Of a stretch of DNA of 64,000 nt, positions 1 through 12,998 are shown in pieces (the stretch's first letter is position 1; each line of letters starts with the position of its first letter). The stretch covers positions 66,284 through 130,283 of the forward strand of contig DF239223.1 of assembly GCA_000507305.1 (NCBI GenBank), in the 5' to 3' direction. A model generated the notes under the pieces. It was not told the origin of the DNA. It did no database searches and worked only from the letters and a program-made list of their open reading frames with translations. The translations under genes and the position numbers were made by a program. Origin of the DNA: Breviolum minutum Mf 1.05b.01. Lineage: Eukaryota > Sar > Dinophyceae > Suessiales > Symbiodiniaceae.

Positions 1-122
1 GCGTGTGGAAAACAGTAAGGTGACTGAGCAGCAATCATTTCTTCCCAAAAGTGCACTCAAGCGCAACGTATGATGAATTCAAGTGCACCAGTGTAAAGCT
101 CTAGGTCCATGTATTTTATGTA

Positions 123-269
123 TTGAAGATACTGAAGACATTGCACCTGGCACATTCGGAGCGACGATCCTTATTGTCCTCCACGTTCGAAGCCTTGAGC
201 GAGAGGTTCAAGAAGAGGCGTCGCATCTTAGTGCTGTTTGCGAAAGCCTGTCCATCAGCATTTGCCCGG
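123..269 (+). CDS. possible exon, unknown protein
   Basis: An open stretch translates to a basic, helix-like peptide (containing SERFKKRRRILVLFAKACPS) and runs straight into a GT-type splice donor after the codon for Arg at 267-269. The upstream end is unclear; AG acceptor candidates lie just before it. No family is recognised. The next 80 bases hold further AG sites but no convincing partner exon. It could equally be a chance open frame. Confidence 0.2.
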
Positions 270-569
270 GTGAGAGGACTGAAAATACTACAAATCCAGT
301 CAAGTCAATGCAGCGAGGCTTCTCACATTCCGCCTGTGCAGACTTGTGCAGGATAGATGATTCATCATGCGCGCCAAGGAAGTGCCTAAAGGCCTGGTGG
401 CCCAGCGATTGTTCTAGACCCCGTATTGGTAGTACATGGGCAGCTTGCGTTGCGGTGCTCCAGCGATGGAGCTGCATCTCAGCTGCTGTTGCCAGGGACT
501 GCTTACAGCTTGGCCACGACCTGTTTTCGAAATGCTATGAAGCAAGGAATTCAAATCCTTTGCTCCAGT

Positions 570-1950
570 GATTTTTCCCGAAACGGTAGCAAAAGGGTTC
601 TTTCAAAGGAAGGCGTGCCATATATGATGATCTTGATATGATGTGGAATTGATGACCAACCCTCACACTGGCTAGCTGACCACCAACCACCAACCTTGAC
701 TAGCTGACCACAAACCTTGATAGTAACCAACTGTCCACCAACCTTAACGACATATTTCTTTCGCGGAACCTCGTTTATTCTCCTCCGCGCATCTCCAGTG
801 TGTAAAGCCCGTCCACCACCCTGCCGCCAACCGCAGAATAGCTTGGGGGGAAGTGAGCGAAAAATACGGCGACAGCAGGAATTTGTCAAAATTTCTGGGT
901 ATCCTTCACGCAAAATTTAGCCGAAATGCACCCCTGTTTTTTGCATTTTTTTATGCGATTTTCATTGCAAGCTGCAAGACCTGAATTTGGTATTTACGGC
1001 GTGCAGTGTTTTGCAAAACCCTGTGAATAGCATGCGACGGGACCAAAGCTGTAAACTTCAGCATTTTTGGTTGCATGGTGTGCAAACCATCGCAACTGGT
1101 GCTTTGTTGCAGGTATCCAAGCAAGTTCGAAATAGCTGCAGTTTCTGCATTTTTCAACAACATATGTAACATATATATATATATACACATATCATATAAT
1201 CAGTAGCATCTTGTGGCACTGCCCAAAAAGGCGTCACCTAAACAAACTGCTTGCATCGTGATGCCCTGGAGCCCAAAAGGCAGCCACGAGCGAAAGCAAA
1301 CGCATGAGTAGTGGGTCTGTGACCACGCCTATATTTGGTTCACGCATGCTTGCCACAACAGAGGAGGCCAAGTATGGAATACCCATTTCATTTCACAGGG
1401 ATTAACTGCTGTGCATGGCTTCAAATGTCTATAGTCTCTTAAGTCTCTTACTACCTCATATTGATTTCTTTTGAAGATGTCCTTCGCCTGACAGCCGACG
1501 GCCTCCATTCAAAACGGCGCCTGGCTCACGTTGCCTTGAAACAAAATGGGCTTGAGATCCCGAATGACAAACCCGACATGTAGCCCGAAGAGTAACGAGA
1601 GGGAAATGATGTTATTTGTCCGATTTGTATTTCGTTTTGGAAAAGGCGATCCTAAACTGAGATTTTTTTGGGTAGGGTTGTTGGCATGGCCCCGTCAACT
1701 ACTGTACGTACTAGCAGTCTTGCACATCAGAATTCTTTTTCGCCCCAGAAATAGTACTCCAGAAACCTATCAAACCAGATCCAACAAACACCTTTTCCAC
1801 GAGAAACCTCTTGCACAAGAAAGCTTTTCACGCCAACAACCTGACATTCGCACACGCTGTTTGCAGCTTTTAGTTACACCAAAAGTCTCGTGCAAGCTAC
1901 CTTCCACAAACTACATTTCCAGCCTCCAAGCCTTTTATGGGCACCCCCTT
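570..1950. other. no recognisable gene
   Basis: I see no convincing exon here. The segment 660-740 has short imperfect repeats of a CTAGCTGACCACCAACC-like unit, and 1171-1185 is a TA dinucleotide run. Confidence 0.4.
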
Positions 1951-1971
1951 GGTTGCACTTGTGGCGTGGTT

Positions 1972-2345
1972 TCATTGTCGAACGCGCGGACATTGTGGAC
2001 CGTCGCTTTTGTGACCTGAGGTCGGCTGCTCAGAGGACCTGAAGCACAACTGCGTGGCCCATATGGTGGGAACGAGTTGGAAGGCCCTGGGCGCTGCTTG
2101 TTTGAGGTAGGTTGTGGAGTCACCGTGGACTTGCATTTCCGTGGGTTGATACAACTTGACTAGCTTCGCAACCATGGAACAGATTGCTTTTAAGAAAGTG
2201 TCAGGCTGGCCAAGCAACATGGCCTTTGCCTGCATGACGCCTAGACTCCTATCAAATGAGTTTATAACGTGATGCCAAACGGCGGGTGAAGCGGTTTCCA
2301 ACATGATACAGTATTTCTTGAGGCCGCACATGCCAAGAGTTTTTT
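1972..2345 (-). CDS. possible minus-strand exon, unknown protein
   Basis: The minus strand is open for about 120 codons with protein-like composition (for example LLGQPDTFLKAICSMVAKLV). A possible AG|GC boundary sits inside it (after GTCATGCAG), so two exons may be present. No known domain is recognised, and it lies head to head with the plus-strand RluA-type gene that starts near 2474. Confidence is low because the plus strand is also partly open here. Confidence 0.2.
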
Positions 2346-2473
2346 CGAAGCTCCAGGGAAGTCAGCTCCACGAGTAGCGTTCTCAGTGGGTTTAACCATG
2401 ACAAGGTAAACGATCGTTTTTGAAGGCATCTTTTGCGATCCCTGGGTATCCGAGCTTTGCCTGAATTGACTCG

Positions 2474-5400
2474 ACAACTTTTTTGAGGCTCCTCCAACTG
2501 GTGCTGAAGAACCTTTGCGCCAAGAGCCACGCATAGTCTACGAGGATGCGGATTTAGCTGTGGTCTTCAAACCTTGCGGATGGTCTTCACATCCACACCC
2601 CGAGGCAGGCATCCAGTTTCCTCAATCAAACAGGTTAAGAATCTGCGATGTTTCCATGTTGGAAAAAAAGTTTTCTGTCGTTTTTTGCGCACTGATTGAC
2701 TGATTGCATGCATTTGGATTCGATAGGTGTTGACAAACATTGCAATATACGTCCCTCCCTCCGCTCCCTCCGCTCCCTCCCTCCCTCCCTCCCTCCCTCC
2801 CTCCGTGCGGGCGAGCGTGCACACGGACGGACGGACAGACATGCATGACATACCAACAAAATCAAACAAACAAACAAACAAACATTCATACGTACATACA
2901 TACATACATACATACATACATACATAGATGCATAGATACATAGATACATAGATACATAGATACATAGATACATAGAATACATAGAATACATAGAATACAT
3001 ACAAGCACTATGGTGCATATGCTGTCTGGAAGTGCAACATGCTCTAACGATTGTGGACAAAACCGATTCCGTGCTGGACTTTGGCTGCTCAGGGAGTTGA
3101 CCCGTCCTGGGCACAACTGGGGCCATTGCATCGACGTCGTCAGGTGGCCAGACTGATGCTGCAGGCCAGATTTGAACTTTGCGGAAAATATGTCATGTTG
3201 TCATTTCTAGTCATTTCTGGTTTCCCCCACAGTTTGATGACTGGAGCATACTGAGCTATGATCGCCTTGTGCATCTCCTTCCACAGGACTTCGCTTTTTG
3301 CTTCCCCTTGCTAGCAACTTATGGCATCTTAATTGACCTGGATGCCCCCAGTGGTCTAGTTTCCAGAGCAACATGCGGATCTGTTGCTTGATTTGATTTT
3401 AAGTGACAGGCCGATGGTGCACCACTACAAGGTTGGATACTCTTGCAGCTGGAAACTCAGTGTGTTGTTTTCGGCAAGATTTATGCAGCTTGATGGGGCC
3501 TTGCTGGGCCGGTATGGGGCCTTGACTCTGTGGAGGTTCGGCTCTGATCCCATGAGCGAAGCCTGCCGGGATCAGTTCGAGGTCTTGGTCAGTGTCACTT
3601 GAAACCTTGGGCTCTATCTATAGTCATTGCCTATTGCTGGTTATTGGACATTTACTGTACATGAGACCATGAGATCTTGATAAGGATTGGATGCAGAATA
3701 TCACGGCAAAAAGGTGTTGCACGTGCAGTTGGAAGCGACAACTAAGATAGAAGTACGACATAATTCATCACAATCCGACAATCATATACATTACACATAA
3801 CTACAAACTATTCTGATATGCCCCAACTGAACAGCTCAGTTTGAGATGCGAAACTTTTGTTCTGAATAACTCACCTCAATGTTGGTTCTGTAGGTTTGGT
3901 CTCAAAGGTTTCGAGAAAATCCTGGTAGGGATTCTATGAGCGAGAAAAACTAAGCGCCATCACAAACTGGTCGGATTGCTCCTTATCAGAGATGAGATAG
4001 AGTTTGAAGTCCTTCGTTGTGTTTGGGAAGCTTTTGTCAAATGACAGCGTCCCAGAGATAGAATCAATGCTCGGTCCGATCAGGGGTAGGAATTGTTTGC
4101 TGCATTGTTTTCGTGCATTTTGTCAATCGTTTGTCAATGATACACCTGGTTTTTGGGCCATTACCGGCTGCAGAATTCTACCATGTAGTGAATGGAATTG
4201 TATGTACCCTTGCATAGTGGAAATAGTACCGAATTGGCATTGGTGCTTCCACCATCAAGTGGCCATGGACAAAACACATTGCTGTATATACTACTCTAGT
4301 TGCAAACATTGTTTTCCTTGAAACTCTGCCGTTGTACGCGTTTTGATTGTTGACTTATTTTTGTTGTCCGTAGTATGTCCGTAGTAGTTTAGGCGTCTTA
4401 GCGCCACTTGTCGCACAAAACTTCAACGGTCTTTGCTTGCTCAGGTCGCTGGACCGTGGCATTGTTCATCGGTTGGACACAGATGCTTCGGGTCCTTTGC
4501 TTATCGGCAAAACAATGAAGGTCGGCGAGCAAAGTTAGTAGCCAGCATTTCAGTGATACTAATCACACTGCATGAATCAACAATTCATTTTGGTTCAAAA
4601 TATGCAGGGCTTCGAGCATGCGCGCAAGCAGATCCTTCTGGGCCTTTTGAAGGACCCTGATGCAGATTGACCAGCACACCCCAAGAATCATTTTCATGGT
4701 AGTGCTATTTTGCGGGTTGGGGAAATTCTGGGATTGAAGCCCCAATTGGGACAGCAGATTCTATCGAATTCTCAAAAGATTTCAGCTGCTGTGCAAGCGG
4801 CTACTGCGAAACAGAAGCGTTTACTTTTGTAGTTGAGTACCTATTTCAGACAACCCTTGGCTAGTCCATGCATGCCCCTTAAATGCCGAACAGAACAAAG
4901 CTGGATATCCGAAACACAAAAAAAATCATTGCCTCCTGTTGGCCACGGTGGTTATTTTCGAGTTGATGGTGTCACATCAGTGTCATATCCACAAAGCCGA
5001 AGTCACATGGAACTTGATAGTCCATGATAGTCGGATAGCAACCACCCAAAATGTTGTTGTAGAAATGCTGCCGACGTGCTTACTCTTTTTTGAGAGTGGT
5101 CGAAATCATGCCGTGAGCAAATATTTGAAAGAATGCACAAAACAACAGTCTCCTTCAAGGCTGCCGCCCTCTCAGCATCAGGCTTTGTCGTCACCATGAT
5201 GTCGACTGCATGTTTATTTTTGTGTGGGTATTTACTCGCCCACACAGCTCGACAGTTCAACACTAAAGATTCCAAGTAAAATGCAAACATATGATGGGAC
5301 ATCGAGTTATATAGTGCAGTGTAACTATATATTACTACCGAATCAAACATGTAAGTACCCGACGAAAAAGGCATCAGGCTGCACGGCCACTGTTTGGGCC

Positions 5401-6985
5401 GGAGAAACAGCTTGTAATAAGATATTTTCTCATAGCATCTCATAGCAAAATATGCCGTACAACATGTACGATGATCCTGGAACATCATCGGGTAAACATA
5501 TGTAAACATAGTCTTTGTATGTCTTTGTCACAAGACATCATAAGAGTAAGTTTAACAGTTTAGCTTGATCTTGGTGGGGAGTATGTGCCTCGCGTACACA
5601 AACCTACCAGGACCTTTTTTCCCACACAACGGTCCCTATATATTCAAGTGCACCCTTCAGAAAATCGTTTCATTTTTGCTTTAGATCTTCAATGATAGAA
5701 ACCCCGCTACCTGTGCCATATCACCCGCCAGGATTATGTGGTTCTGGTCCACGGCTGCCCTTCTGCAGACAGGCCAGTGCTGTATGCTTGTACTGTAGCT
5801 CTTGACGACTGCAATGCTTCTCCATCTCACTAGACGATCCACTAGATATGTCTTCATTGTGTCTTCGTTTTTTCCATGGATTCATCAGCGGTCAGCCATT
5901 GCTTTAGATGGCTCAGGGGGGAGTGCCATGCCTCGTTGGACACGATGGGGCCTCGATTTTGGCTGCAACTAGGAAGCCTTGCTTCTTTCTATGCCCTGTG
6001 CAAGTGCGTTTCTCATTCCGCATCAGAGGTTTAAGCAAGATATAGAACCTGCAAGCTTGGACATGGTTGGACTGATCGTCACTTCAATGATGTCCCATAA
6101 TCTAGGCCGTTGCCCATTGCCCCATAATTCCACAATCTATGTAACATCAACAGCTTTCCTACGACCTAAGGAGCGGCTTTGAGGACACTGGCATAGTCCG
6201 CAAGGAGCTCGAATTTGCAGCTGTTTCATCGCAGATATAGGCATAAAGTAGGCATTAGTGCAGGCGGAAATTGCAGATCTGGGATGGCATTGCTCCCGCT
6301 TCAACAGTCGCCATGAGGTGCAGATCCCAAAGGTCAACCGAGCATCACTCTCTGGGAGGTTTGCACTTTTCGGATCGAGGGAACAACAGAATAACATAGA
6401 ATACAGTAACCAGTTGCAGTTTGGAAATGTTTGGAATAGGAAAAGTCATTGGATCAAGATGAGGATGGTCAAGAGCTATCGGCTCCAACCCAGAAGACTT
6501 GCAGAGCCACGTATAGATCGTAGAGTGGTCCTGCTTTGGGAGTTTGAGAGGCAAGTTGTGTTGTTGCAGCTTTGCAGGTGCTGGTACAGTATGAGTCCGA
6601 TGGTGAAAAGTGCGCGGGCAAACCTTCTAAAGCTGAGATGAGCTGAGACTTCCTTAGAGCGAAGACTAGTCTGGCACTATTTTGCATTAGTCTTGCGACT
6701 TCTTGCGCATGAACTTTTTTTCATTCATTTTCCATATTATATCAATTATATCATATTACCATGTCTTACTGCTGTGTCGCCTGGATACCACTGGGCAGAT
6801 GGCAAAGGTACTCATTGGTTCACTGCAGAATGGCGACTTTGAGGACCGAATGCAAGAGGTTCTCGAATTGTAGAGACCCGCAAGTTTGTCAATCCGGCCG
6901 AAGAGATGCAAATAGCATCAAACAGCTAGAAACTGCATATCAGGACCCACCAACTGCGGGTGCATATGCAATACTTGGGTCATCC
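2474..6985 (+). CDS. RluA-family RNA pseudouridine synthase, multi-exon
   Basis: This gene should convert uridine to pseudouridine in rRNA or tRNA. Five exons match the family in the right order. The first (about 2474-2633, GT donor) has VYEDADLAVVFKPCGWSSHP, the usual strand after the domain start. Exon 4445-4520 has GIVHRLDTDASGPLLIGKT, the catalytic HRLDxxTSG motif with the active-site Asp. Exon 4608-4652 has GFEHARKQILLGLLK. It joins in phase, through an apparent GA-AG intron, to the exon at 5732 (DYVVLVHG). The fifth (6944-6985) has THQLRVHMQYLGHP, the conserved TGRTHQIR region, ending at a GT donor. The piece between the catalytic Asp exon and the THQ exon is incomplete, and the start codon and 3' end were not found. 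The family assignment is firm; the exon limits are approximate and a decayed copy is possible. Confidence 0.65.
2752..3003. repeat. compound tetranucleotide microsatellite
   Basis: Successive runs of CTCC/CCCT, CAAA, ACAT, AGATACAT and AGAATACAT occupy an intron of the RluA-type gene. Open frames on both strands across it are products of the repeat and are not genes. Confidence 0.9.
3233..3390 (+). CDS. possible extra or decayed RluA-like exon
   Basis: After an AG acceptor the frame reads FDDWSILSYDRL and then FPLLATYGILIDLDAPSGLV. This resembles the pre-catalytic and catalytic region of RluA-type enzymes (GI-x-RLD-x-(P/T)SG), but with ILIDLD where the family has the HRLD or SRLD Arg-Leu-Asp. 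It does not join in phase to the preceding exon ending at 2633. A clean catalytic motif is present further on at 4449, so this may be a relic of a duplicated domain. Confidence 0.25.
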
Positions 6986-7221
6986 GTGCCCACGGCCTGT
7001 CCATTTTTTGCACATTGCTAAAGATTCCTTCCTTGTGGTGCATCATTCTGCGTTGGATAATTTGTCTCCGTGTGGGAAGCGCACTAGATTCACCAGTGCT
7101 CATATCACTCATAGGCGCAACATAAGAGCTGTTGTCGTTGAGTTTGTCAGTGCTGTGGTTGCTTGTCTTTCACTGTTTTTCCTTGTGTTGTTGTCCTTGT
7201 CAATGTCGTTCCCGTTGTGGT

Positions 7222-7299
7222 TGTGGCCGTGGTCGTGGTCGTGGTCGTGGTGGTGGTGGTGGTGGTGGTGGTGGTGGTTGTTGTTGTTGTTGTTGTTGT

Positions 7300-7340
<41 letters not shown>

Positions 7341-7345
7341 GTGGT
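7222..7345. repeat. TGG/TGT/TGC trinucleotide repeats
   Basis: Runs of GGTCGT, GGT, TGT and TGTTGC units. All six frames are open here and yield homopolymers (Val, Trp, Cys, Gln, Thr and others), so the long frames around 7109-7633 on both strands are repeat artefacts. Confidence 0.9.
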
Positions 7346-8218
7346 GGTGGGGTGGCAGCGGCGGTGGCGGCATATGTAGCCATCCGGCCACACCCGCAGC
7401 CACATCCGCCGTCTGGATGGTTGATGCTACGCAACAGGTGTGGGGTGGAGTGGGTGGATTGCGATGCAACAACACTCGCTGAACTTGAAAACATGATTGA
7501 TGCTACGCAGCTGATGGGGCAGAGTAGGGGTGGGATCTACTCGCACACGTTCTCTGTACATGTGAATGTTGTTCTGGCAAACAGAACGAAAGGAGTGTTG
7601 AATGAACGCTTGTTGAAATATGTTTGGAGCTAAAATACGCGGCGATACCATGTGGATGCTGATTCCGACTTCTGGAAGAAGTTGGGTCACCTTGCCAAAA
7701 ATGCATTGAGGAGACAGAAAGAACAGCTGCGCTTGTAGGACTTGCCAAAACGCATAAGAATAACAGGTTGCCGACATTCCTGGCCGCGGACCCGGCGCAA
7801 TGAGTCTTGATGCCGTGGTAAGAACACTCGGTCCGAAGGGCACAATAAAAAACCGCCACGCATGGGGGAGCCGCGCCCCGACCAATTTCCAATCCCTAGC
7901 TGAAACAATTGCCCATCCAAACCCGATCAAAATTTTGGCTTGGATTTTGGGTTTCGGATTTTGGGTCTCAGATTTCGGATTTTGGACGCCTTGATCGCAA
8001 TTTATCATAGGGTCCCAACCCCCCGCAAAAACCTTACAGCAGACCCACAAAGAACGAGTAGTTGCTTCAGACCTGATTCTCCGATGCGCCAGGGTCGTGG
8101 GAGACACTTTGTATGGTGGATCCTTGCCAGTGTGGTCCTGATTTTTTTTTTGTGACATGCCTTTGCCATTTTTCCAATTGCATATAACGATGTATAACGA
8201 TTTCATATGCGCATAAAC

Positions 8219-8285
8219 CAGTAGTACCAGACAAGGCGGTGGCGGAAGTTTCAAGAAGAGGAAAACTATAGGAGAGATTGGTTGG
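8219..8285. repeat. dispersed direct repeat, copy 1
   Basis: A ~65-bp segment beginning CCAGTAGTACC recurs in the same orientation near 9258-9325 with a few differences. Both copies contain ACAAGGCGGTG and GATAGGAGAGATTGG-like sequence. Confidence 0.7.
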
Positions 8286-8299
8286 GATGTCAAAGCAAA

Positions 8300-8540
8300 A
8301 ATATTGACCAACTGATTAACTGAGAAATTGATTTGATTAACTGACTAATAACTATAGCTAACTGACTAAGTGACCAATTGACTAGTTGACTAATTCATTG
8401 ATTGAGTAACTGACTAATTGAACTAACTGACTAATGTAATTCTTTGATTGATTAACTGAGTACCTGACTAATTGACTGACTGACTACTTGACTACCTGAC
8501 TGATTGACTGACTGACGAACTTGCTAACTGACTAATTTTT
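8300..8540. repeat. degenerate CTGACTAATTGA repeats
   Basis: About 20 imperfect units of 8 to 12 bases (CTGACTAATTGA, TTGACTAACTGA and similar) follow one another. Confidence 0.85.
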
Positions 8541-8544
8541 CGAC

Positions 8545-9010
8545 ATTTTGGCACAGGCGCTTTGAGCATTTTGACTTGCAAATGCGCGTCTTGCCACAGT
8601 GGCGTGCAATTTGTCGACATATTAGCTTCAAAAAGTGGCCCGACACCGTCAGTTTTTTAGCATCTTGACTTGTAAATGTGCTTCTCGCCACAGCGGCGTG
8701 CAATTTTTCGACATCCGAAGTTCCAAAAGTGGTCCGACAACGCCAGTTTTTTAAACATTTTCACTTCAAAATGTGCTTCTCGCCACAGCAGCGTGCAATT
8801 TTTGCGCATCATAACTTCAAAACGTGCTCCAAAGCTGACGTGTTTTGTTCAAAATGTGCTTCGCACCACAGCGACGTGCAATTTTTGCGCATCAGAACTT
8901 CAAAAAACGCTCCGAAGGTGACGTGTTTTGCACCTTTTGACTTGAAAATGTGCTTCGCGCCACAGCGGCGTGCAATTTTTGATTTCTCCTCTGACCGCAT
9001 GACTCCACGC
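8545..9010. repeat. five ~94-bp tandem repeats
   Basis: The landmark GCGTGCAATTT (GACGTGCAATTT in the fourth copy) recurs at about 8602, 8696, 8791, 8873 and 8968. Each copy also has an AAAATGTGCTTC-like segment and a (CG)CCACAG(C/T)GGC segment. Short open frames through the array are repeat products. Confidence 0.85.
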
Positions 9011-9069
9011 CCGCCGCTTTAACAGGGCTATTTTTCGAGTGCCCCGACACACGAATCATTGAAAAAACA

Positions 9070-9495
9070 CAGCATTTCGCGACTTCTCTAACATTTGGCG
9101 CGGATGTATCTTCTTTCTTCTAACTTTTGCGCCATTGCATTTTCTTCTTTTCGACTTTACTTCAGCCCATCTGCTTTTCATCTGCTTTTCAACTCTCCAT
9201 ATTGTCGGAAGTTTACTATTTAAACATATTTAAATTTCCTTCGATCATGTATATATACCAGTAGTACCGCACAAGGCGGTGACGGAGGTTTCAAAAAGAG
9301 GAAAACGATAGGAGAGATTGGTTGTTGTGAGTCATGGATGTCAAAACGCAGCATTTCGCGACTTCTCTAACATCCGGCACTGGTGTACATCTTTCTTCTG
9401 ACTTTCGCGCTAGTGCATCTTCTTTCTTCTGACTTGACTGCTTTTCTCTCTGCTTTGTAACTCTCCATATTGTCGGAAGTTTACTATTTAAACTT
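9070..9495. repeat. direct duplication, ~150-bp arms
   Basis: AGCATTTCGCGACTTCTCTA occurs at 9071 and again at 9350. CTCTCCATATTGTCGGAAG occurs at 9193 and again at 9461. Between the two arms lies the second copy (9258-9325) of the dispersed repeat also found at 8219. Confidence 0.8.
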
Positions 9496-9971
9496 CCTTC
9501 GATAATACCTTTAAGGGTAAGAGGACATGTAATCTTCCATCCCGGACACAAAAGATCGTCTAAAGACCGTTGTACCGTTGTCGGTTTTCAGTCTCGAATC
9601 GAGGCCTTTTGCCGTCGCTTATTTCTGCACAAAGTGAGGATAGGGCCCAGGGCTCGGCTGAGCTAAATTCCGTGCTGTGAATCAGCTGCTCGAAGTGTTT
9701 GTGACTTACATATCCGTATCCAGGTATTTTGGGATGGCCATCTAGTGGGTCTAATAATAGTGGTGAAATTTATTCAACATGAATTGCACAGAATCGTGCA
9801 AATGGATACACAATTAAATGGCAGCATGCACACAGAACTTGATCATCTCGGTAAAGTTGCATGGTCAACGGCAACAGCGATGAAAGGAAGACGTTCCCAA
9901 TATATATGCATATGATATACATATGTACCCGTATGTGCCACTGGTGTTTTTGAGACACGCAAGACGCAAGC

Positions 9972-12769
9972 ATGGTAGACTTCCGTAGAAGTCAACTCAG
10001 AAACGAAGCTAGAGAGCTGAGGTTCTTCAACATCCAGGGCAGAGCCGTGTGCACAGTTTTTTTGGTAGACAGAATCAACAAGTGTGGATCAGACCCACTG
10101 GATGGACTGGCTTTTCTCAAAGAGGTCTACTTGTAAATGTCTATCATTATTGCTTTTGGGATGCTCGAAATGCTCTGAACATGAAATTCCACATTTTTTT
10201 CTGGTGGATTGCTGCGAATGCTTCAAGTGGAACTTAGAGTCTATATTTTTTTTTCTGTAGTCCATTCAATTCTCTTTCAGTCGGGTGGAAAGAATGAAAC
10301 AATTTTAGACCGAGATTACGAGCACCACAACGATTTTGCACCAGTGCTTTGTGAGGCTTGCATTGAGCGCTGCTCTTTGCAGGCAAGTCCGGAGCTGTGG
10401 AAAGTCCTCGGACGATTGAAGAAGATTGGTGGCGCTGTTGGATGTGGAGCGCCAGGGCGGTAAGCGGAAAGAATCGGAAAAAACTGTGAATCATTGTTTC
10501 ACCTGCCTGCAGTTGCAGTGCTGCAACAGACGGCTTTCTATTGCGCGGTGTGTTTCCACGTGATTGAATCTCAACTGTGTTTGCTCATGTTTGCTCTGCC
10601 TTATGAACCGGGTTCTGGCTGGAACATTGTGGAAGTAGGAATACAATACAGAATATCATGAAATCGCCATCGGTCCAAAATCCGATTCTGAACTTGGTAG
10701 TTTCTGCTGCACTGCCAAAATAAATCCCAAAGACAAAGCTTGCTGCGATTCCATGGGGGCTCGTCCATTGTTGTGCCTGACAAAAGTGCCTTCGAAATAC
10801 TTTTGAAATTGACGTGCGACATTCCTCTTGCGTTTGTAGATTCAAACGATCGAACTCAGCCATGGGGATTTCAGCTGCGCCACTGGCAGCCTGATGGCAT
10901 CTTGGTGACAGCAAACCGATTGTTGTATTTTGTGGCCGACCTTGTCGGGTGATCAGACTGCCGTCATGTCTTGATGACTTAAACCAAATAGACAGATGAC
11001 ATGAGATGAACATACTAAACACATGTGGTGGGTCCTTGAAATTGTAGCGCATCGTAGCGGGATGACATGCTCTGGAGGAGTTGCTCAAGTTCAGTTTCAG
11101 GGTATTCAGACGTCTCCGCAGTTTGGGAAGTGTGAGTTTGAAATATTGATGGTCATCTGTGTAAAATAAGCAGGTTTCTTCTCTTGCGCTGGCAGGAAAC
11201 CTACGAAGGAGTGTTCTTTGAACCAGTACCTTTTCATTCTCGTTTCTTTAGAATCTGTTTGTACCCTGTTTGGATGCTGATTTCAAACTCAGCAGCCCTG
11301 GACCCGCTACTTCCCAATTTTCCTTGTGCTTGTTCCATGACCCAAAGGCAGACGACTCAAGTGATCTGCTGGAAGGCTTGCACAGCTGGAGTCCTAAACA
11401 CTTGCACCCAAAGTCTGCTTGGAAGAAACCCGCCCCGCTGGGCGGATATCGATGTCTGTTTGACACAGTCAAGTCGGCCGTCAACATTTTGCTCAGACGC
11501 AGAATTTGTTTGAAGCGAGGGAACAGCTATGATCAAGAGAGAATGCTTCTTTCGACAGGTGTGTTATTGTCCTATTTTCCTAGTGCACACGGCATATGGA
11601 TCCGAGGCCTTGATATCACTGCATGCAAGGAACACATCCGACACTTGCAAGCAAGGCGTGAGAGACGCAGCTTGGTGAAAGATTGAGAAAGGTGGACCAC
11701 TGGATCGAATTTGGTAAACCATGGGTTGGCCAAACGGCTAAAGTTCATGAAAGTAAATCATTTGCAAAGTGAAGATGGCATATCCTGCGGAAAGGGAGTT
11801 GTATCCCGTCATAGATTTTGTTCTTGCACCACTACATAGCCATGCATTGATGTGTGGGAGCCTTTGCTGGGTGCAGGGCCTGCGAATTAAAGCTGATTTG
11901 TGAAATCATTCGGCAGAATTCTGTATTAAATAGCAAAATCTGAGTTCAATTTGAAACTACATGGCAGGGTTTGAATCGAATGCGAACAAGGCCGGGAGCT
12001 GGTGGAGAGGCTGCAAGAGAAGTTGAAGGTGGGTAGACTTTGTGGACTTCGTGGACTCAACTGACCACCGATAAATTGATATTGGCATCCCATATTGCTA
12101 CTGGTGTATTTTTTGTCTTTTGCATATACTGTAGGAAGCACTTGCGCTTAACAAAAAGTGAGGCCACGAGGCCTTTGTGCTGAGGCTTTAAACAATGAGT
12201 TAGCTGCTCGCAAAGAAGAGGCAGATAGATGTCTGCTCCCAAGGTGGCGGGATCTCTGCAACATTGACTCTTCCTTTCAATGGGCACTTTATTGTAAATT
12301 GCAGAAGTTGCATTCTACATGACATTTGTAAGATACCATTTGATTGACTACATTGATCAATCCAGACTCAGACACTTTCAGCAACCTTTTCCACAAGATC
12401 CTCAGCAGTTGTTGGGCCCGGTCACCATGCTAAGGCAAAAAGGACCTTCTGGAGGAGCAAGCCAAAAACCGCCGGCTTGCTGAAACTAGGTGCCAACAGG
12501 GCTGGCGGAATCCTGGCAGAAATGCTGACTCACCAAGAATCACTGAAACAGGAGGTGCATTTGAGGTACTGTACCATTTGAGGCGTGCTTGTACACCAAG
12601 GGTCAGAATGTCAGAACGAGTCAAAAAAGGTTTTCCAAATCTGGAATGGTATGCATTGCATATGCAAAACTACGCAGAAAAATCGACAGAGAAATGGGAG
12701 GCGTGGACAGAAGGCTGGAAAGGAGGCTGGCTCCGACAAATGGTGGCTAATCGAGGTCCTACCAAGTAG
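9972..12769 (+). CDS. multi-exon gene with coiled-coil C-terminal part
   Basis: Several exon-like blocks share the plus strand. An ATG at 9972 opens a 54-codon frame (MVDFRRSQLRNEARELRFFN). About 10280-10459 reads ILDRDYEHHNDFAPVLCEAC and ends at a GTAAGC donor. A tiny exon near 11197 (ETYEGVFFEP) is followed by 11249-11559, from a TTTAG acceptor to a CAG|GTGTG donor, which is Pro/Ser-rich. Heptad-like blocks follow: ECEQGRELVERLQEKLK near 12030, ALNNELAARKEEADR near 12190, KKDLLEEQAKNRRLAETR near 12450 and EMLTHQESLKQEVHLR near 12520. The last block (to 12769) reads KKGFPNLEWYALHMQNYAEK and ends in a stop. No named domain is recognised. Whether these form one gene, or extend the RluA-type gene upstream, is not settled. 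Confidence 0.35.
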
Positions 12770-12906
12770 TTGACACCATGCACTCTCAGTGTCTTATTGA
12801 ATATGAATTAATTACTATCATATATGAACACAGAATATACATAATACAAGTATTACATCAATAATCAGTACGTACATCAACATAATGCACAAGTATTATA
12901 GATCTG

Positions 12907-12947
12907 TCATTGTACTACTACTACTACTACTACTACTTCTTCTACTA

Positions 12948-12998
<51 letters not shown>

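Noticed and set aside
7109..7633. Long open frames on both strands
   Set aside because: They arise from TGG/TGT/TGC trinucleotide repeats; every frame is open and gives homopolymers.
7427..8311. 294-codon minus-strand open frame
   Set aside because: Low-complexity content, no recognisable domain, and overlap with repeats such as TTTTGGGTTTCGGATTTTGGG; judged to be chance.
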